A stretch of 64,000 nucleotides of DNA from Scytonema sp. UIC 10036 (lineage in GTDB: Bacteria > Cyanobacteriota > Cyanobacteriia > Cyanobacteriales > Nostocaceae). The notes under the pieces were generated by a model, which saw only the letters and a list, made by a program, of their open reading frames with translations, searched no databases and was not told where the DNA came from. The position numbers were made by a program, and so were the translations under genes. The stretch is from the NCBI RefSeq assembly GCF_009725235.1, contig NZ_WJFC01000038.1:1-64000 (forward strand). Reading direction: 5' to 3'. Positions 1 to 8,999 of this stretch are shown in pieces (the stretch's first letter is position 1; each line of letters starts with the position of its first letter).

Positions 1-30
1 CCCCTAACCCCTAACCCCTTAAGGTATTCC
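1..30. repeat. Heptamer repeat CCCCTAA
   Basis: The window opens inside a short run of CCCCTAA units (two and a half copies visible). Such heptameric short tandem repeats are common between cyanobacterial genes. The array continues outside the window, so its true length is unknown. Confidence 0.6.
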
Positions 31-657
31 ATGTTCTGCCCAATGCTCATTGACTGCAAAATTATGACTGGGGTAATTTATAACTGTCCCAATTTGTCAG
101 AATGCTTGCGAAATACTCGCCTTAATCGAATGCAAGCATTGTTGCTTTATTTTTTGAATAAGGGAGTTAAACCTGAAGACATTAAAGTTGATGGCAAACC
201 ATTACAAGTTAGTGAAATTTTATCTCAGCACTCTCTACTGAATCCAAGTGATTTTACTTGCAATAGAGATTATCTAACAAGAGATAACATTATCTTTGGC
301 TCTTCTCTACAATGGGAAGAGATATGTGGAGGTGCTAAGAATTTTGACAGACTCACTGTGGAACAGTTGCAACAGTTAGTTGATTTAGGTTTTGCATCAC
401 CAATTGAAAAACAAAACTTTTCTCCAGCTATTTGCGAATTTTTGACATTTGGACGCATTCAAAAGAGTAGGGGATTTGTATTTACTTTTGAGGGTTATGT
501 CATTAGTCCTTTTCGTGAAGACTATCGGGTAAGTATTGATGGCATTGTTTTTAATGGGATGGTTTCACAGGAATTAATTGACGATTTTGAAGCATTTATC
601 ACCTCGCCGGATGAGCTTGATATTAAACCTAATTACCTGCGTGCTTGGTGGGATTGA
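31..657 (+). CDS. Hypothetical protein, unknown function
   Basis: An open frame of 208 codons beginning ATG and ending TGA. The sequence is soluble in character, with no signal peptide or membrane segment, and ends with an acidic stretch and the residues AWWD. I recognise no domain. The second ATG (residue 7) or third ATG (residue 12) could be the true start because no clear ribosome binding site precedes the first. It is followed directly by a short-repeat tract and then by a convergent two-component locus, so its neighbours give no functional hint. Confidence 0.6.
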   Translation: MFCPMLIDCKIMTGVIYNCPNLSECLRNTRLNRMQALLLYFLNKGVKPEDIKVDGKPLQVSEILSQHSLLNPSDFTCNRDYLTRDNIIFGSSLQWEEICGGAKNFDRLTVEQLQQLVDLGFASPIEKQNFSPAICEFLTFGRIQKSRGFVFTFEGYVISPFREDYRVSIDGIVFNGMVSQELIDDFEAFITSPDELDIKPNYLRAWWD

Positions 658-726
658 CAGTGACCAATGTCCTTTGTCATTTGTCAAGTGTCCTTTGTCC
701 TTAGAATGACCAATGACCAATGACCA
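658..726. repeat. Degenerate TGACCAAT/TGTCCTTTGTC short repeats
   Basis: Tandem variants of TGACCAATG and TGTCCTTTGTC fill the gap between two convergent genes. The same kind of tract recurs near 11951-11997. No coding or RNA signal is seen. Confidence 0.7.
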
Positions 727-1539
727 CTAAAAATTGGGGATTTTTTGAACGGTGGCACAATGGTATCCTTCTCCGTTAAACTCTATATAGTTAATAGTAA
801 CTTCTACTTTAATAAGCTGACCGTCTTTAGCTTGATGGAGAGTTTCAACGGTTGAACAGCCTTTGTGTTTGCAGTTTTGCCAGTGCGATCGCCAAATATC
901 TAGTGAAAAATTTGGATCTAAATCGGGAACCGTCATGGTTAACAATTGTTCGCGAGTATATCCTAAATGTTGAGTCGCTGCTTCATTAACATAAATCAGT
1001 CGGGCATTGGAGTCTACAAAATAGATGGCATCTTTAAATTTGTCTAAATAAAACTGGGAAAGGTAAAGCGCTAACTCTGCTTTTTGGCGATCGCAAATTT
1101 CTTGTTGCAGTCGCATATTTTGCTCGGTGAGTTGCTTTTGCAGCCTTCTAATAGTCAAACTATTTTCCACACGAGCAAAAACTTCTTCTTCACTAAATGG
1201 TTTAGTGATGTAATCAACACCACCTACAGCGAAAGCTTTTACTTTATCAAGAACCTCATCTAAAGCACTAATAAAAATCACCGGAATCTCACGAGTAATG
1301 GGAGATGCTTTGAGGCGCTGGCAAACCTCATAACCATTCATATCCGGCATCATAATGTCAAGTAAAATCAAATCTGGAGGAGCAGCTTGTGCTGTCTTCA
1401 AAGCTGTTTGTCCGTTAATCACTCGGCGAACTTCATACCCAAGTTGCGTGAGCATGGCGGATAGAAGTCGCAGATTATCCGGTGTATCATCTACAACTAA
1501 AATATTTGCTTTTGGCGGTTGCTCTTGACGGTCGTTCAT
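727..1539 (-). CDS. Response regulator with C-terminal PAS domain
   Basis: The 270-residue protein has an N-terminal receiver domain (about residues 11-130) with the acidic pocket VVDD, phosphoacceptor Asp61 in LLDIMMP, and the conserved Lys in YITKPFS. A coiled linker (about 130-155) leads to a PAS domain (about 158-265) with the typical VNEAATQHLGYTREQLL signature. There is no DNA-binding or enzymatic output domain, so it probably relays signal by protein contact. Its ATG lies one base after the stop of the upstream hybrid kinase gene, so the two are almost certainly co-transcribed and translationally coupled. The stimulus is unknown. Confidence 0.9.
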   Translation of the reverse strand: MNDRQEQPPKANILVVDDTPDNLRLLSAMLTQLGYEVRRVINGQTALKTAQAAPPDLILLDIMMPDMNGYEVCQRLKASPITREIPVIFISALDEVLDKVKAFAVGGVDYITKPFSEEEVFARVENSLTIRRLQKQLTEQNMRLQQEICDRQKAELALYLSQFYLDKFKDAIYFVDSNARLIYVNEAATQHLGYTREQLLTMTVPDLDPNFSLDIWRSHWQNCKHKGCSTVETLHQAKDGQLIKVEVTINYIEFNGEGYHCATVQKIPNF

Positions 1540-1540
1540 T

Positions 1541-4027
1541 TCAAGGGGCTTGTGTTAAATCTATGATTTTATCAATCCGGAAATTTTCAACTAAATCAAT
1601 TAAGGCATTTGCAAGAGTTGCATATTCTTCTGGGATTTGTTCGATCAGGTTAAAAATTTGCTTCTCATCAGTGCAAAGCGCGGCTTGATGAAGTTGTGTT
1701 ACCCACTCAGGAGGCATAACTCCCAAGGATGAAGCTTCAAGGGTAAAGGACGAAGGTGTTGTTTCATTCTTTCTACTTTCAACTTCATCCTTGACATCAT
1801 AGACAAAACGTACCCCTAAAAACTCTGTCATCTTTTCTAGAATGACTTCTTCTCGGAAGGGCTTGCGTACAAAATCATCGCATCCTGCAGACAAAACTAC
1901 AGTTCTTTCCTCATCAAAAGCGCTTGCTGTCAAAGCAATGATGGTAGTCGCTTGACCCTTTAAATGAGCTTTGATGCGTTTAGTTGCTTCATACCCATCC
2001 ATAACTGGCATCCGCATATCCATTAAAATTAGATGCGGTTCCCAAGTTTCCCATAAATGTACCCCCTCCAGACCATTTTCTGCTCCCCGTACCTCAAAGC
2101 CTAAAGATGTCAGCATTTGGAACAAGAGGTGGCGGTTCTCCCACTTATCCTCAACTATCAAAATGCGGTATTTCGGCTGATTTGGTGCTACACCAAGAAC
2201 GCGCCGTCGTTTTTGCTGAGTTTGAGTTTCTAGCCTTTCCATTGGGGCAATTTCTACATCAAAGGAAAAAATGGTTCCATGACCCAATGTACTGCTGACA
2301 GTAATATCGCCTCCCATAAGATGCACGAATTGTTGGCTGATAGTTAAACCCAAACCTGTCCCTTGCTGGGATTTTCGACCCGTTTCTGTCTGAACAAAAG
2401 GTTTAAACAACCTTTCCATCTCAGATGGTGCAATTCCAGAACCAGTATCTTCTACTTCAAAATCAAGTTTACAAGTTTTGGGGACTTTTTGTGGTAAATT
2501 TGTACCCGCTTGGGGCGTCAATTGGTTTGTTTGTCCGTTCCCCATTTTCACACGAACCGCCACACCCCCTTCTTCTGTAAATTTAATCGCATTCCCAATC
2601 AGGTTAATCAAAACCTGACGCAATTTGCTTTCATCTGTTTGCACATATCTGGGAACTTCAGGGTAGCGATCGCATATCAACTTTAAACCTTTAGATTCTG
2701 CTTTTTGTCTGAACATCTCTTCTAAAGAGTCCAGCATAGCGTATAAGTCAAAACTATTTTCATTCAGTGTTGTTCTGCCCGCCTCAATTTTTGCCATGGA
2801 GAGCACATCGTTAATTAATGTTAACAAATGCTCGCCACTGCGGCTAATAATTTCAAGTTGTTCGAGTTGGGATGCTTGGAAACATGGATCGCGAGTCAGG
2901 AGTTGGGTAAAGCCGAGGATTGTATTGAGGGGAGTCCGGAGTTCGTGGCTCATATTTGCCAGAAATTCACTTTTAGCGCGGTTAGCTGCTTCTGCTTCAT
3001 GAGCTTTTTGTTCCAATTTGCGACTGTAATTTTCTAACTGCTGTCGGGAGATTTTTAATTGTCGTGTCAGCCAATAAACCCCAATCAAGAGGAAGCCTAC
3101 CGATACTAGCCCTACTAACACAATTGTTCCTGCTAGTTGACGTGCGGGCAAAAAAGCTTCTTCTTGATGCATTTCTATTATAAGAGCAAGGTCTTGATCG
3201 TTCAACCAATGGTACACCCCAATCACTGGTACTTTGGCATAGTTGTTATACAAATCCTCACCACTGATGCCACTCATAGCATCATCTATGCCTTTGCTGC
3301 TTACACCCTCAGGATACTCTTGAGTATTGGAATCTTCTTTCGAGATAAAAGTATTTTGTGTGATAAGGGAACCAACCAAATAAGTTTCACCGCTTTTCCC
3401 CAAACCTTTTCGTTCTCGAACAATTTGGTCGATTCGTTCTAAATTAAGATGGGCTAGAATGACTCCTTGCCGCGTACCATTTCCATCGCGAAGAGGTGCT
3501 GCTAGGGTGACTGATGGTTTATTGGTATCGGCAGAAACATAAAAAATTGGATCGAAAGAACCGCCTGGTTCTACTGTTTCAATATATGTAATACTCGCTA
3601 AAATTTCATACTCATTTTCACGTCGTTTTTTGGTAGATAAAATAACTTTATTGGTGCGATCGATAATAAAAATTTCTTTAAAATTTGGTTTGAGTTTAAC
3701 AACATTTTTTAAATATTCAGATAGAATATTGTGAGAAATTTTATATTTTTGGTCAGTTGTTGGGCCATTTAAGAGTACCTTGACGTTTGCTTGTACATCT
3801 GGGAACTGAGTGACAAGCAAAAAATCTCGCTGTTGATCCTCAAACCAACGAGTAATTTCTCCTTCCTTAAGGGTTGCAGTCACGCGCAACTGATTAAAAG
3901 CAGCTGTTTTTAGCGCCTCCCTCGCTTTAAAAAAGGCGACGCTTCCCACAACACCGACAGTAAATAAAGATAAAATTAGAAAGGAACTGGCGACTTTGGT
4001 GGTTAGGTGCTGATTCCAAAAATTCAT
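1541..4027 (-). CDS. Membrane-bound hybrid sensor histidine kinase
   Basis: This 828-residue protein has a transmembrane helix at about 12-33, a periplasmic Cache-like sensor region to about 295, a second helix at about 299-320 and a short coiled coil. The HisKA domain follows, with the phospho-accepting His361 in SHELRTP. The HATPase domain has Asn479 (N box), DTGSGIAP (G1, from 527) and GTGLGL (G2). A receiver domain (about 620-740) has Asp670 in LMDMRMP. The last 90 residues may be a degenerate Hpt-like or helical tail; no conserved phosphotransfer His was identified. It sits one base upstream of a receiver-PAS gene, its likely partner. The ligand sensed is not evident. Confidence 0.93.
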   Translation of the reverse strand: MNFWNQHLTTKVASSFLILSLFTVGVVGSVAFFKAREALKTAAFNQLRVTATLKEGEITRWFEDQQRDFLLVTQFPDVQANVKVLLNGPTTDQKYKISHNILSEYLKNVVKLKPNFKEIFIIDRTNKVILSTKKRRENEYEILASITYIETVEPGGSFDPIFYVSADTNKPSVTLAAPLRDGNGTRQGVILAHLNLERIDQIVRERKGLGKSGETYLVGSLITQNTFISKEDSNTQEYPEGVSSKGIDDAMSGISGEDLYNNYAKVPVIGVYHWLNDQDLALIIEMHQEEAFLPARQLAGTIVLVGLVSVGFLLIGVYWLTRQLKISRQQLENYSRKLEQKAHEAEAANRAKSEFLANMSHELRTPLNTILGFTQLLTRDPCFQASQLEQLEIISRSGEHLLTLINDVLSMAKIEAGRTTLNENSFDLYAMLDSLEEMFRQKAESKGLKLICDRYPEVPRYVQTDESKLRQVLINLIGNAIKFTEEGGVAVRVKMGNGQTNQLTPQAGTNLPQKVPKTCKLDFEVEDTGSGIAPSEMERLFKPFVQTETGRKSQQGTGLGLTISQQFVHLMGGDITVSSTLGHGTIFSFDVEIAPMERLETQTQQKRRRVLGVAPNQPKYRILIVEDKWENRHLLFQMLTSLGFEVRGAENGLEGVHLWETWEPHLILMDMRMPVMDGYEATKRIKAHLKGQATTIIALTASAFDEERTVVLSAGCDDFVRKPFREEVILEKMTEFLGVRFVYDVKDEVESRKNETTPSSFTLEASSLGVMPPEWVTQLHQAALCTDEKQIFNLIEQIPEEYATLANALIDLVENFRIDKIIDLTQAP

Positions 4028-4098
4028 AAATATACGGATGCTTTTGTCGATCGTGCTGCCCTAATAAGTAAGTCGGTGTTCATAATTATCATTGGTTT

Positions 4099-4132
4099 GT
4101 AGTTGCGCTTGAGCACGCTCAAGCGCAACTAC
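4099..4132. repeat. Perfect palindrome, REP-like (16-bp arms)
   Basis: GTAGTTGCGCTTGAGC, two bases, then its exact reverse complement. It shares GTAGTTGCGCTT with the REP copies at 27321-27348, 27984-28008, 38712-38729 and 61174-61206, and is read here as a diverged member of that family. It sits in the gap between the kinase gene and the pst operon. Confidence 0.75.
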
Positions 4133-4272
4133 GAGCAAAACATAGAGATTTTACTTTTCGTTATATAGTTTGGTTTTTTCTTGCCGACCTACTTAAGTAA
4201 AAATCAATCCTTATTATAAAAGGTATTTCCAAACCATCGTTCCTGGCACTTGGAAAGAACGATCCCAATAGT

Positions 4273-4437
4273 TTGCTACAGCATCGATTCAGCGTGGTTA
4301 ACCTCTGGCTTCCGATCTCTCGACTTGTTCAAGAATCCCCATTAGCAGTGTACGATGCGTCAAGCATTGCGCCAACCGACTTGCTGGCAGGTGATCTTGT
4401 ATACCGCGATCGCATTGGTGAGACTTATGCAGTTAAC
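4273..4437 (+). pseudogene. Remnant of a CmcJ/NvfI-type oxidoreductase
   Basis: The plus-strand frame here reads VVNLWLPI, then QESPLAVYDASSIAPTDLL and GDLVYRDRIGETYAVN. This matches my memory of the C-terminal part of the CmcJ/NvfI family of hydroxylases, which carry a similar VNVWRPI...SPLALCDA...DLVYRDR stretch. Roughly 55 codons remain, without a start or the expected C-terminus, and the fragment runs into the end of the convergent pstB gene. It is therefore a decayed fragment. The assignment rests on motif recall, not a search. Confidence 0.55.
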
Positions 4438-5227
4438 CCCTTGCACCTGTTACATAAGCAGCTGTCAGGGGATGTTGGGGAGCATCAAAAATTTGCTCCA
4501 CCTTTCCTGACTCAATGAGTTGCCCAACGCCATCCTGCACCCAAAACAAGGCAACTCTGTCTGCGATGCGCTTGGCTTGAGCTAAGTTGTGCGTCACAAT
4601 TATTAAGGTATAGCGCTGACGCAAACTAGTAATTAAATCTTCGACGATCCCACTGGAAATCGGATCGAGGGCGCTACAAGGTTCATCCAAAAGCAGGGCT
4701 TCTGGTTGCAAGCCCAAAGCTCTAGCTATACACAAACGCTGTTGCTGTCCGCCCGAAAGTGCTAAAGCAGAAGTATGCAATCGATCTTTGACTTTGTCCC
4801 ACAGTCCCACATCCAGTAGGCTTGTTTCTATAATCGTATCAATTTCCTCGCGGTTACGGATACCATGTTCTCGCAGTGGTAATTCCATATTTTTCCAAAT
4901 CGATAAAGGAAAGGGATTGGGTTTTTGAAAAATCATACCGACTTGACGCCGCAGTGCGATCGCGTCAATTTTAGCATTTAGCACCTCTACAGAACCAATC
5001 CGAATTGCGCCTTTGACTCGACAGTGTGGAATCATATCTGTCAAACGATTCAAGCAACTAAGAAAACTAGTTTTCCCACAACCTGAAGGACCAACCAATG
5101 CCAATATTTCCCCCGCATTTACACTCAAGTTAACATTAGCGAAGGCAGTTTTTTGCCCGTATTGTAGAGTTAAGTTCTCTGTTTGAATGAATGGTTCAGT
5201 CATTGTATTGCTGGCATTTACTGTCAT
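4433..5227 (-). CDS. pstB: Phosphate ABC transporter ATP-binding protein PstB
   Basis: PstB powers high-affinity phosphate uptake at the inner membrane. The protein has a Walker A motif GPSGCGKTS, Q-loop FQKPNPFP (characteristic of PstB), ABC signature LSGGQQQR, Walker B ALLLDEP and the switch His in VTHN. I place the start at the ATG at 5227 (264 residues), just downstream of the pstA stop; ATG 5203 is an alternative. The open frame extends to 5305, but that would overlap pstA. It is the last gene of the operon arsR-pstS-pstC-pstA-pstB. Confidence 0.93.
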   Translation of the reverse strand: MTVNASNTMTEPFIQTENLTLQYGQKTAFANVNLSVNAGEILALVGPSGCGKTSFLSCLNRLTDMIPHCRVKGAIRIGSVEVLNAKIDAIALRRQVGMIFQKPNPFPLSIWKNMELPLREHGIRNREEIDTIIETSLLDVGLWDKVKDRLHTSALALSGGQQQRLCIARALGLQPEALLLDEPCSALDPISSGIVEDLITSLRQRYTLIIVTHNLAQAKRIADRVALFWVQDGVGQLIESGKVEQIFDAPQHPLTAAYVTGARG

Positions 5228-5246
5228 CGGCTCAGTGTCATTATTT

Positions 5247-6101
5247 TTATACAGAAAAAAATCTTTTATGCAACCAACGTTCTGCAATCCATGCTGCTGT
5301 GCCATTAATCAATAGCAATAGTAACAGTAACACTAATGCTGAAGCGTAGGCATTAGCATCTCCTCCAGAGATGTTCATTGATAAATCAAAAATATGAATC
5401 GAAAGAGCACGCCCAGAATCTAGCAGCGATTCTGGCATCCTATCTACGTATCCACTCGTAAAAATTAAAGCAGCCGTTTCTGCGATCGCTCGACCAATAC
5501 CAAGCACCAAACCCACAATCAATCCAGGAACCGCCGCTGGTAACAACAATTGAAATAGAGTAGTTGTGCGGGAAAAGCCAAGGGCTGCGGCTCCTAATCT
5601 ATACTCATTTGGAACAGCGCGAAATCCTTCTTCTGTAGAGCGAATTAAGATTGGTAGCACCATACACGCCAAGGTTAATCCTCCCGACAAAATGGAAAAC
5701 CCCAGTCCTAAAACTTTGCAAAAGAAGACATTGCCAAACAAGCCAAAGACGATAGAAGGTACCCCAGCCAGTACGTCTAAACTACGCCGCACTATACCAC
5801 CAAACCAGTTCTGTGTTGGGGTGAACTCTGCTAGCAAAACTGCCGTACCAACACCAATGGGAATGGACACTACCATACAAACTCCCATAATTAGGAGAGT
5901 AGAAACAAGAATGCTCGCAATTCCCCCTTCTCTGCCAGCGTTTTCCGGTTCAGTTGTCAGAAATTTCCACGACAAATGTCCCATGCCATACCAAAGAATG
6001 TGACTCAGTATCCAAAAAAACAGACCAGTCACTAAGGCAGCAGTTGTCCAAACAATAATTGTAGGCAACCAATCTTTAGAGCTTAAAACGGGTTTAGTCA
6101 T
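5247..6101 (-). CDS. pstA: Phosphate ABC transporter permease PstA
   Basis: A six-helix inner-membrane permease of 284 residues. It has the PstA-type region GREGGIASILVSTLL, then a typical EAA-like loop (YRLGAAALGFSRTTTLFQLLLPAA) and GIGRAIAETAAL. I choose the ATG at 6101, which overlaps the pstC stop in ATGACTAA and has GGGA a few bases upstream; the frame is open to 6155 but that start would lie deep within pstC. The overlap implies translational coupling with pstC. Confidence 0.93.
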   Translation of the reverse strand: MTKPVLSSKDWLPTIIVWTTAALVTGLFFWILSHILWYGMGHLSWKFLTTEPENAGREGGIASILVSTLLIMGVCMVVSIPIGVGTAVLLAEFTPTQNWFGGIVRRSLDVLAGVPSIVFGLFGNVFFCKVLGLGFSILSGGLTLACMVLPILIRSTEEGFRAVPNEYRLGAAALGFSRTTTLFQLLLPAAVPGLIVGLVLGIGRAIAETAALIFTSGYVDRMPESLLDSGRALSIHIFDLSMNISGGDANAYASALVLLLLLLLINGTAAWIAERWLHKRFFSV

Positions 6102-6972
6102 AAATTTTTCCCTGACTAATAACTTCCGCAACAGCAACCAGTAATACAATCGCACCCATCAGTACCAAACCGCTCACAAACAATGCAGAACGGTGATCCC
6201 CAGTAGCATAAGCCATTTCCAAGGCAATATTGGCTGTTAGCGTCCGCATGGGGTCGAATAGACTTTTTGGGACTTGTACGACATTACCGCACACCATGAG
6301 AATTGCCATTGTTTCTCCTATCGCACGACCGGTTTCGAGAATTAAGCCCGTGAATAATCCCGATTTGGCAGCTGGAAATACAACTCTGTAGATGGTAGTC
6401 CAACGGGTTAATCCCAAGGCTGTAGCTCCTTGAAGGTAAGAGGTTGGGACTTTGGCCAGACTTGCGTCAGCAACAAGTGCGATTGTTGGCAGTATCATGA
6501 CTGTTAGAATAGTAATACCAGCGATGAGGCTTGGTCCTGGTGGATGTATCCTGCCGATTGCGGGTACTAGCACTACCAATCCCCAGAAACCATAGACTAC
6601 AGAAGGAATTCCCGCTAACAGTTCAATTAAGCGGCGGTAGAGCTTTGCGACTGCGCTTGGAGCGTAGAATTGGCAAAAAACAGCAGACAAAATACCGATT
6701 GGTGTAGCAATTAGCACAGAGCCAATCATTGCCAAGAGTGTACCCAACAGCATGGGTAAGAGATTATATAGCCCTGCGGTTGGGTTCCAAGAGGAGTCGG
6801 TAAAAAAGCGGGTTAGTCCTACATGATAGAGGACTGGTAAAGACTCTAAAATCAAAAAGATGATAATTAAAAGTGCGATCGCTCCTGCTATCGCTGTTAG
6901 AAAGCGGAGTATCCAGACTAACCATAGGTCATTTGGAAACGACAACAAAGTTTTGCTTTTTAACAATGTCAC
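6094..6972 (-). CDS. pstC: Phosphate ABC transporter permease PstC
   Basis: This 292-residue permease pairs with PstA. It has an N-terminal membrane helix, a loop around SLPVLYHVGLTRFF, and the conserved cytoplasmic segment ATALGLTRWTTIYRVVFPAA followed by GRAIGETMAIL. Translation starts at a GTG (6972) preceded by ACAGGTAA and overlaps the end of pstS by 44 bases; no later in-frame ATG falls before the first membrane helix. Both features are compatible with tight operon coupling. Confidence 0.92.
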   Translation of the reverse strand: MTLLKSKTLLSFPNDLWLVWILRFLTAIAGAIALLIIIFLILESLPVLYHVGLTRFFTDSSWNPTAGLYNLLPMLLGTLLAMIGSVLIATPIGILSAVFCQFYAPSAVAKLYRRLIELLAGIPSVVYGFWGLVVLVPAIGRIHPPGPSLIAGITILTVMILPTIALVADASLAKVPTSYLQGATALGLTRWTTIYRVVFPAAKSGLFTGLILETGRAIGETMAILMVCGNVVQVPKSLFDPMRTLTANIALEMAYATGDHRSALFVSGLVLMGAIVLLVAVAEVISQGKIYD

Positions 6973-7777
6973 TTACCTGTTGTGATTGTGCGAAATTAAT
7001 AAATTCTTTTGCCAGTCCCTGAGGTTCAGTTTTGGTGACCAAGTTAAGCGGGCGGGAAATAGGAAAAGTGCCATTTTGCACATTGGCTGTTGTCGCCGTC
7101 ACACCAGCTACAGGTAACAGTTTGATCGAGCCTCCATTTGCCACACTATTTTCAGCCGATCCAATTGAAACATAGCCGATCGCATTAGGGTTTCCTGCTA
7201 CAGTCTTAATTCCCTGCTCGTTATCACCAATGACCACTTGTGCTTTGATGTCGGTATTTTTCAGCTTGAAGTAGTGGGTAAACAATTCTAGGGTAGAACG
7301 CCCTTCTGCCTTATTAACAACCGTAATTACCCCATCTTTGCTTCCCACTTGCTTCCAGTTTGTGACTTTTCCAGTGTAAATATTTACAATTTGCGAGTCC
7401 GTGAGAGATGACACTGGATTGTCTTTGTGGAGAATCACCGTTACTCCATCACGAGCGATGGAGAATGCTTTTAAATCTTGTTCTTCCGATTTTAAAGCAC
7501 GGGAAACCATGCCAATATCAGCCACTCCCTGGCGAGTATCAGAAATACCGCGAGAAGACCCCCCTGATTGGATATCAACTCGCATACCAAGATGTTTAGA
7601 TTCAAAGCGCTTGCCAATTTCTGCTGCTAACGGTGCTACCGTACTTGAGCCAGTCAGTACAAGTTTATCTTGAACCTTATTATTTGCAGCTTTGTTTACT
7701 GAAGAACAGCCTTGCAGCCAAACACAGCTTGCCAGCCCAATTCCAAGGGGAACTAAAAATTGTGACCTTTTTATCAT
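6929..7777 (-). CDS. pstS: Phosphate-binding lipoprotein PstS
   Basis: The 282-residue solute-binding protein has a lipoprotein signal with lipobox LQGC (Cys about residue 24), and the phosphate-site signatures TGSSTVAPL, QSGGSSRGI and GRSTLELF. It is of the shorter PstS type. It delivers phosphate, or arsenate as a mimic, to PstC/PstA. Its gene follows arsR by 18 bases, so repression by ArsR is likely to cover the whole transport operon. Confidence 0.92.
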   Translation of the reverse strand: MIKRSQFLVPLGIGLASCVWLQGCSSVNKAANNKVQDKLVLTGSSTVAPLAAEIGKRFESKHLGMRVDIQSGGSSRGISDTRQGVADIGMVSRALKSEEQDLKAFSIARDGVTVILHKDNPVSSLTDSQIVNIYTGKVTNWKQVGSKDGVITVVNKAEGRSTLELFTHYFKLKNTDIKAQVVIGDNEQGIKTVAGNPNAIGYVSIGSAENSVANGGSIKLLPVAGVTATTANVQNGTFPISRPLNLVTKTEPQGLAKEFINFAQSQQVSDIVKKQNFVVVSK

Positions 7778-7795
7778 GAATAAAATAAAATCGAA

Positions 7796-8104
7796 TTAGA
7801 AATTTTGTTGAAAACAGAGAACACAACAACCAAGGTTTAAAGCTTTGCTTGCAGTCACTTCCACTTCTGGAGCAAGGCGGTAAAGAACTGCTTTACCATC
7901 ACGCTCTTGCACAACAAACTTTGCCTGCCGCAAAACTTGCAAATGATGGGAGAGCAGGCTTTGTTCCAAACCTAAAATTGCGTTCATCTCCCCCACATAC
8001 CTGGGACTGTTCATAAGGAGTTCTAAGACTGCCAGACGGGTTTCATCTCCCAGTACCTTGAGCTTTTCTACACAGTCAACCTGCTTCTTTGTGCTATTTT
8101 TCAT
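7796..8104 (-). CDS. ArsR/SmtB-family transcriptional repressor
   Basis: A 102-residue winged-helix repressor. The recognition region reads SLLSHHLQVLRQAKFV, then the wing ERDGKAVLYRL; the start LGDETRLAVLELL is typical of the family. The classical ELCVCDL metal site in helix 3 is absent; instead there is Cys11 and a C-terminal GCCVLC cluster that could bind As(III) or another thiophilic ligand (inference). Being first gene before pstSCAB is unusual, since cyanobacterial pst operons are normally under SphR/Pho-box control. It probably senses arsenite or a related stress. Confidence 0.85.
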   Translation of the reverse strand: MKNSTKKQVDCVEKLKVLGDETRLAVLELLMNSPRYVGEMNAILGLEQSLLSHHLQVLRQAKFVVQERDGKAVLYRLAPEVEVTASKALNLGCCVLCFQQNF

Positions 8105-8301
8105 ATTGTTGCAATGCCTTTGGTTTTTCTTGTTTTCAGCTAACAGAGCAACTATTGCACAGGTATTAGCTAAAAATTATCAATTGCGATCGCAATTCAA
8201 GAACTATTCATATGAAATTTCATTCATATTTCCGGTAAAAAATACCACCTTTATTGATTTTCTTTAACCTTTGGGATACCTCAAATTAATAACTACTGAC
8301 T
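8105..8301. promoter_or_regulatory. Likely promoter/operator region of arsR-pst operon
   Basis: This 197-bp gap separates the phosphatase gene from arsR. It contains two perfect palindromes: a 16-bp one at 8182-8197 built on HIP1 (AATTGCGATCGCAATT) and TTCATATGAA at 8207-8216 followed by ATTTCATTCATAT. The AT-rich second palindrome is the better candidate ArsR operator. At 8264-8290 there are three 8-mers in 11-base steps (TTTAACCT, GGATACCT, ATTAATAA) that loosely resemble a Pho box. None of these has been tested. Confidence 0.4.
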
Positions 8302-8847
8302 TTAGCGATCGGTACGACAATTATCCAAAAGTGCGTTCAGTTGTGCTACAACTTTCCATGGATTGCGACCTTTGAGTAAAGCAGCAATTGCCGCTTCATG
8401 GGGATTTCTTCCAGTACGTTTCACAGATGCAATTGCCTCTGAGTTGGATAATCCTCGTTTACTCACTAACCAAGCCGCTAAAACTTGTCCCGTTCGTCCA
8501 ATCCCACCAGAACAGTGGACGACTACCTTCTCCCCAAGCTGGTCTGCTGCTGCTAGGAACGGCAGAATCTTTTGGAGCAAGGTTTCACTATTGACAAGTT
8601 GAAAGTCTTCAATCGGTGCCCAACAAACTCGTTCTACCCCAAATACCTGTTGGTAGGTTCCAAGGAGATCTGAGTAACGAGCTAACTGGGAATCGGAAAG
8701 CAAGCAGCAAACCCGTTGTATACCTTGACACTTCATATAGTGAATCCAGTCGGATACTTTTTCGGCGGAGTACCCCGGTCTTGAGGCACCAAAAACGATT
8801 GGATCGAGCTCGCTTGCAGCAGCAAAGTTGTGTATCCTTTTAACCAT
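8302..8847 (-). CDS. Dual-specificity/tyrosine phosphatase-like protein
   Basis: The protein (181 residues from the ATG at 8847) contains the Cys-based phosphatase loop HCSGGIGRTG (C-X5-R) and, later, the helix LAAWLV with SEAIASVKRTGRNP. It belongs to the atypical dual-specificity or protein-tyrosine phosphatase fold. The frame is open to a TTG at 8880, but the ATG at 8847 follows AAGGA closely and is preferred. It lies upstream of arsR-pstSCAB on the same strand. It may dephosphorylate a protein, or, since the same P-loop chemistry is used in some arsenate reductases, act in arsenate handling; the latter is only inference. Confidence 0.8.
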   Translation of the reverse strand: MVKRIHNFAAASELDPIVFGASRPGYSAEKVSDWIHYMKCQGIQRVCCLLSDSQLARYSDLLGTYQQVFGVERVCWAPIEDFQLVNSETLLQKILPFLAAADQLGEKVVVHCSGGIGRTGQVLAAWLVSKRGLSNSEAIASVKRTGRNPHEAAIAALLKGRNPWKVVAQLNALLDNCRTDR

Positions 8848-8959
8848 TTCCTTGAGAATGACTCCAGATAATACCAACAATGTTTATAGTTTCTGTCTCC
8901 TCCTATCTCAGTTAATCAGTGCTTAGCAGTCCGGTCTCTTAAATTAATAATAATTTATA

Positions 8960-8989
8960 TTTAACTTTTACTTAACTTATACTAAAGGA
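8960..8989 (+). promoter_or_regulatory. Candidate Pho box (three 11-base-spaced repeats)
   Basis: TTTAACTT, CTTAACTT and CTAAAGGA are spaced exactly 11 bases apart. The known cyanobacterial SphR site is a set of YTTAACCT-like octamers with 3-base spacers. The site lies immediately in front of the truncated PstS-like gene, which supports it as that gene's former phosphate-starvation promoter. Confidence 0.45.
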
Positions 8990-8999
8990 CAATCAACTC

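Noticed and set aside
5566..6003. 145-codon plus-strand frame over pstA
   Set aside because: Antisense to a conserved permease; Pro/Thr/Arg-rich composition typical of shadow frames.
8264..8290. Pho box in front of arsR
   Set aside because: Only the first octamer is a good match and the others are poor; kept merely as a remark in the regulatory region.
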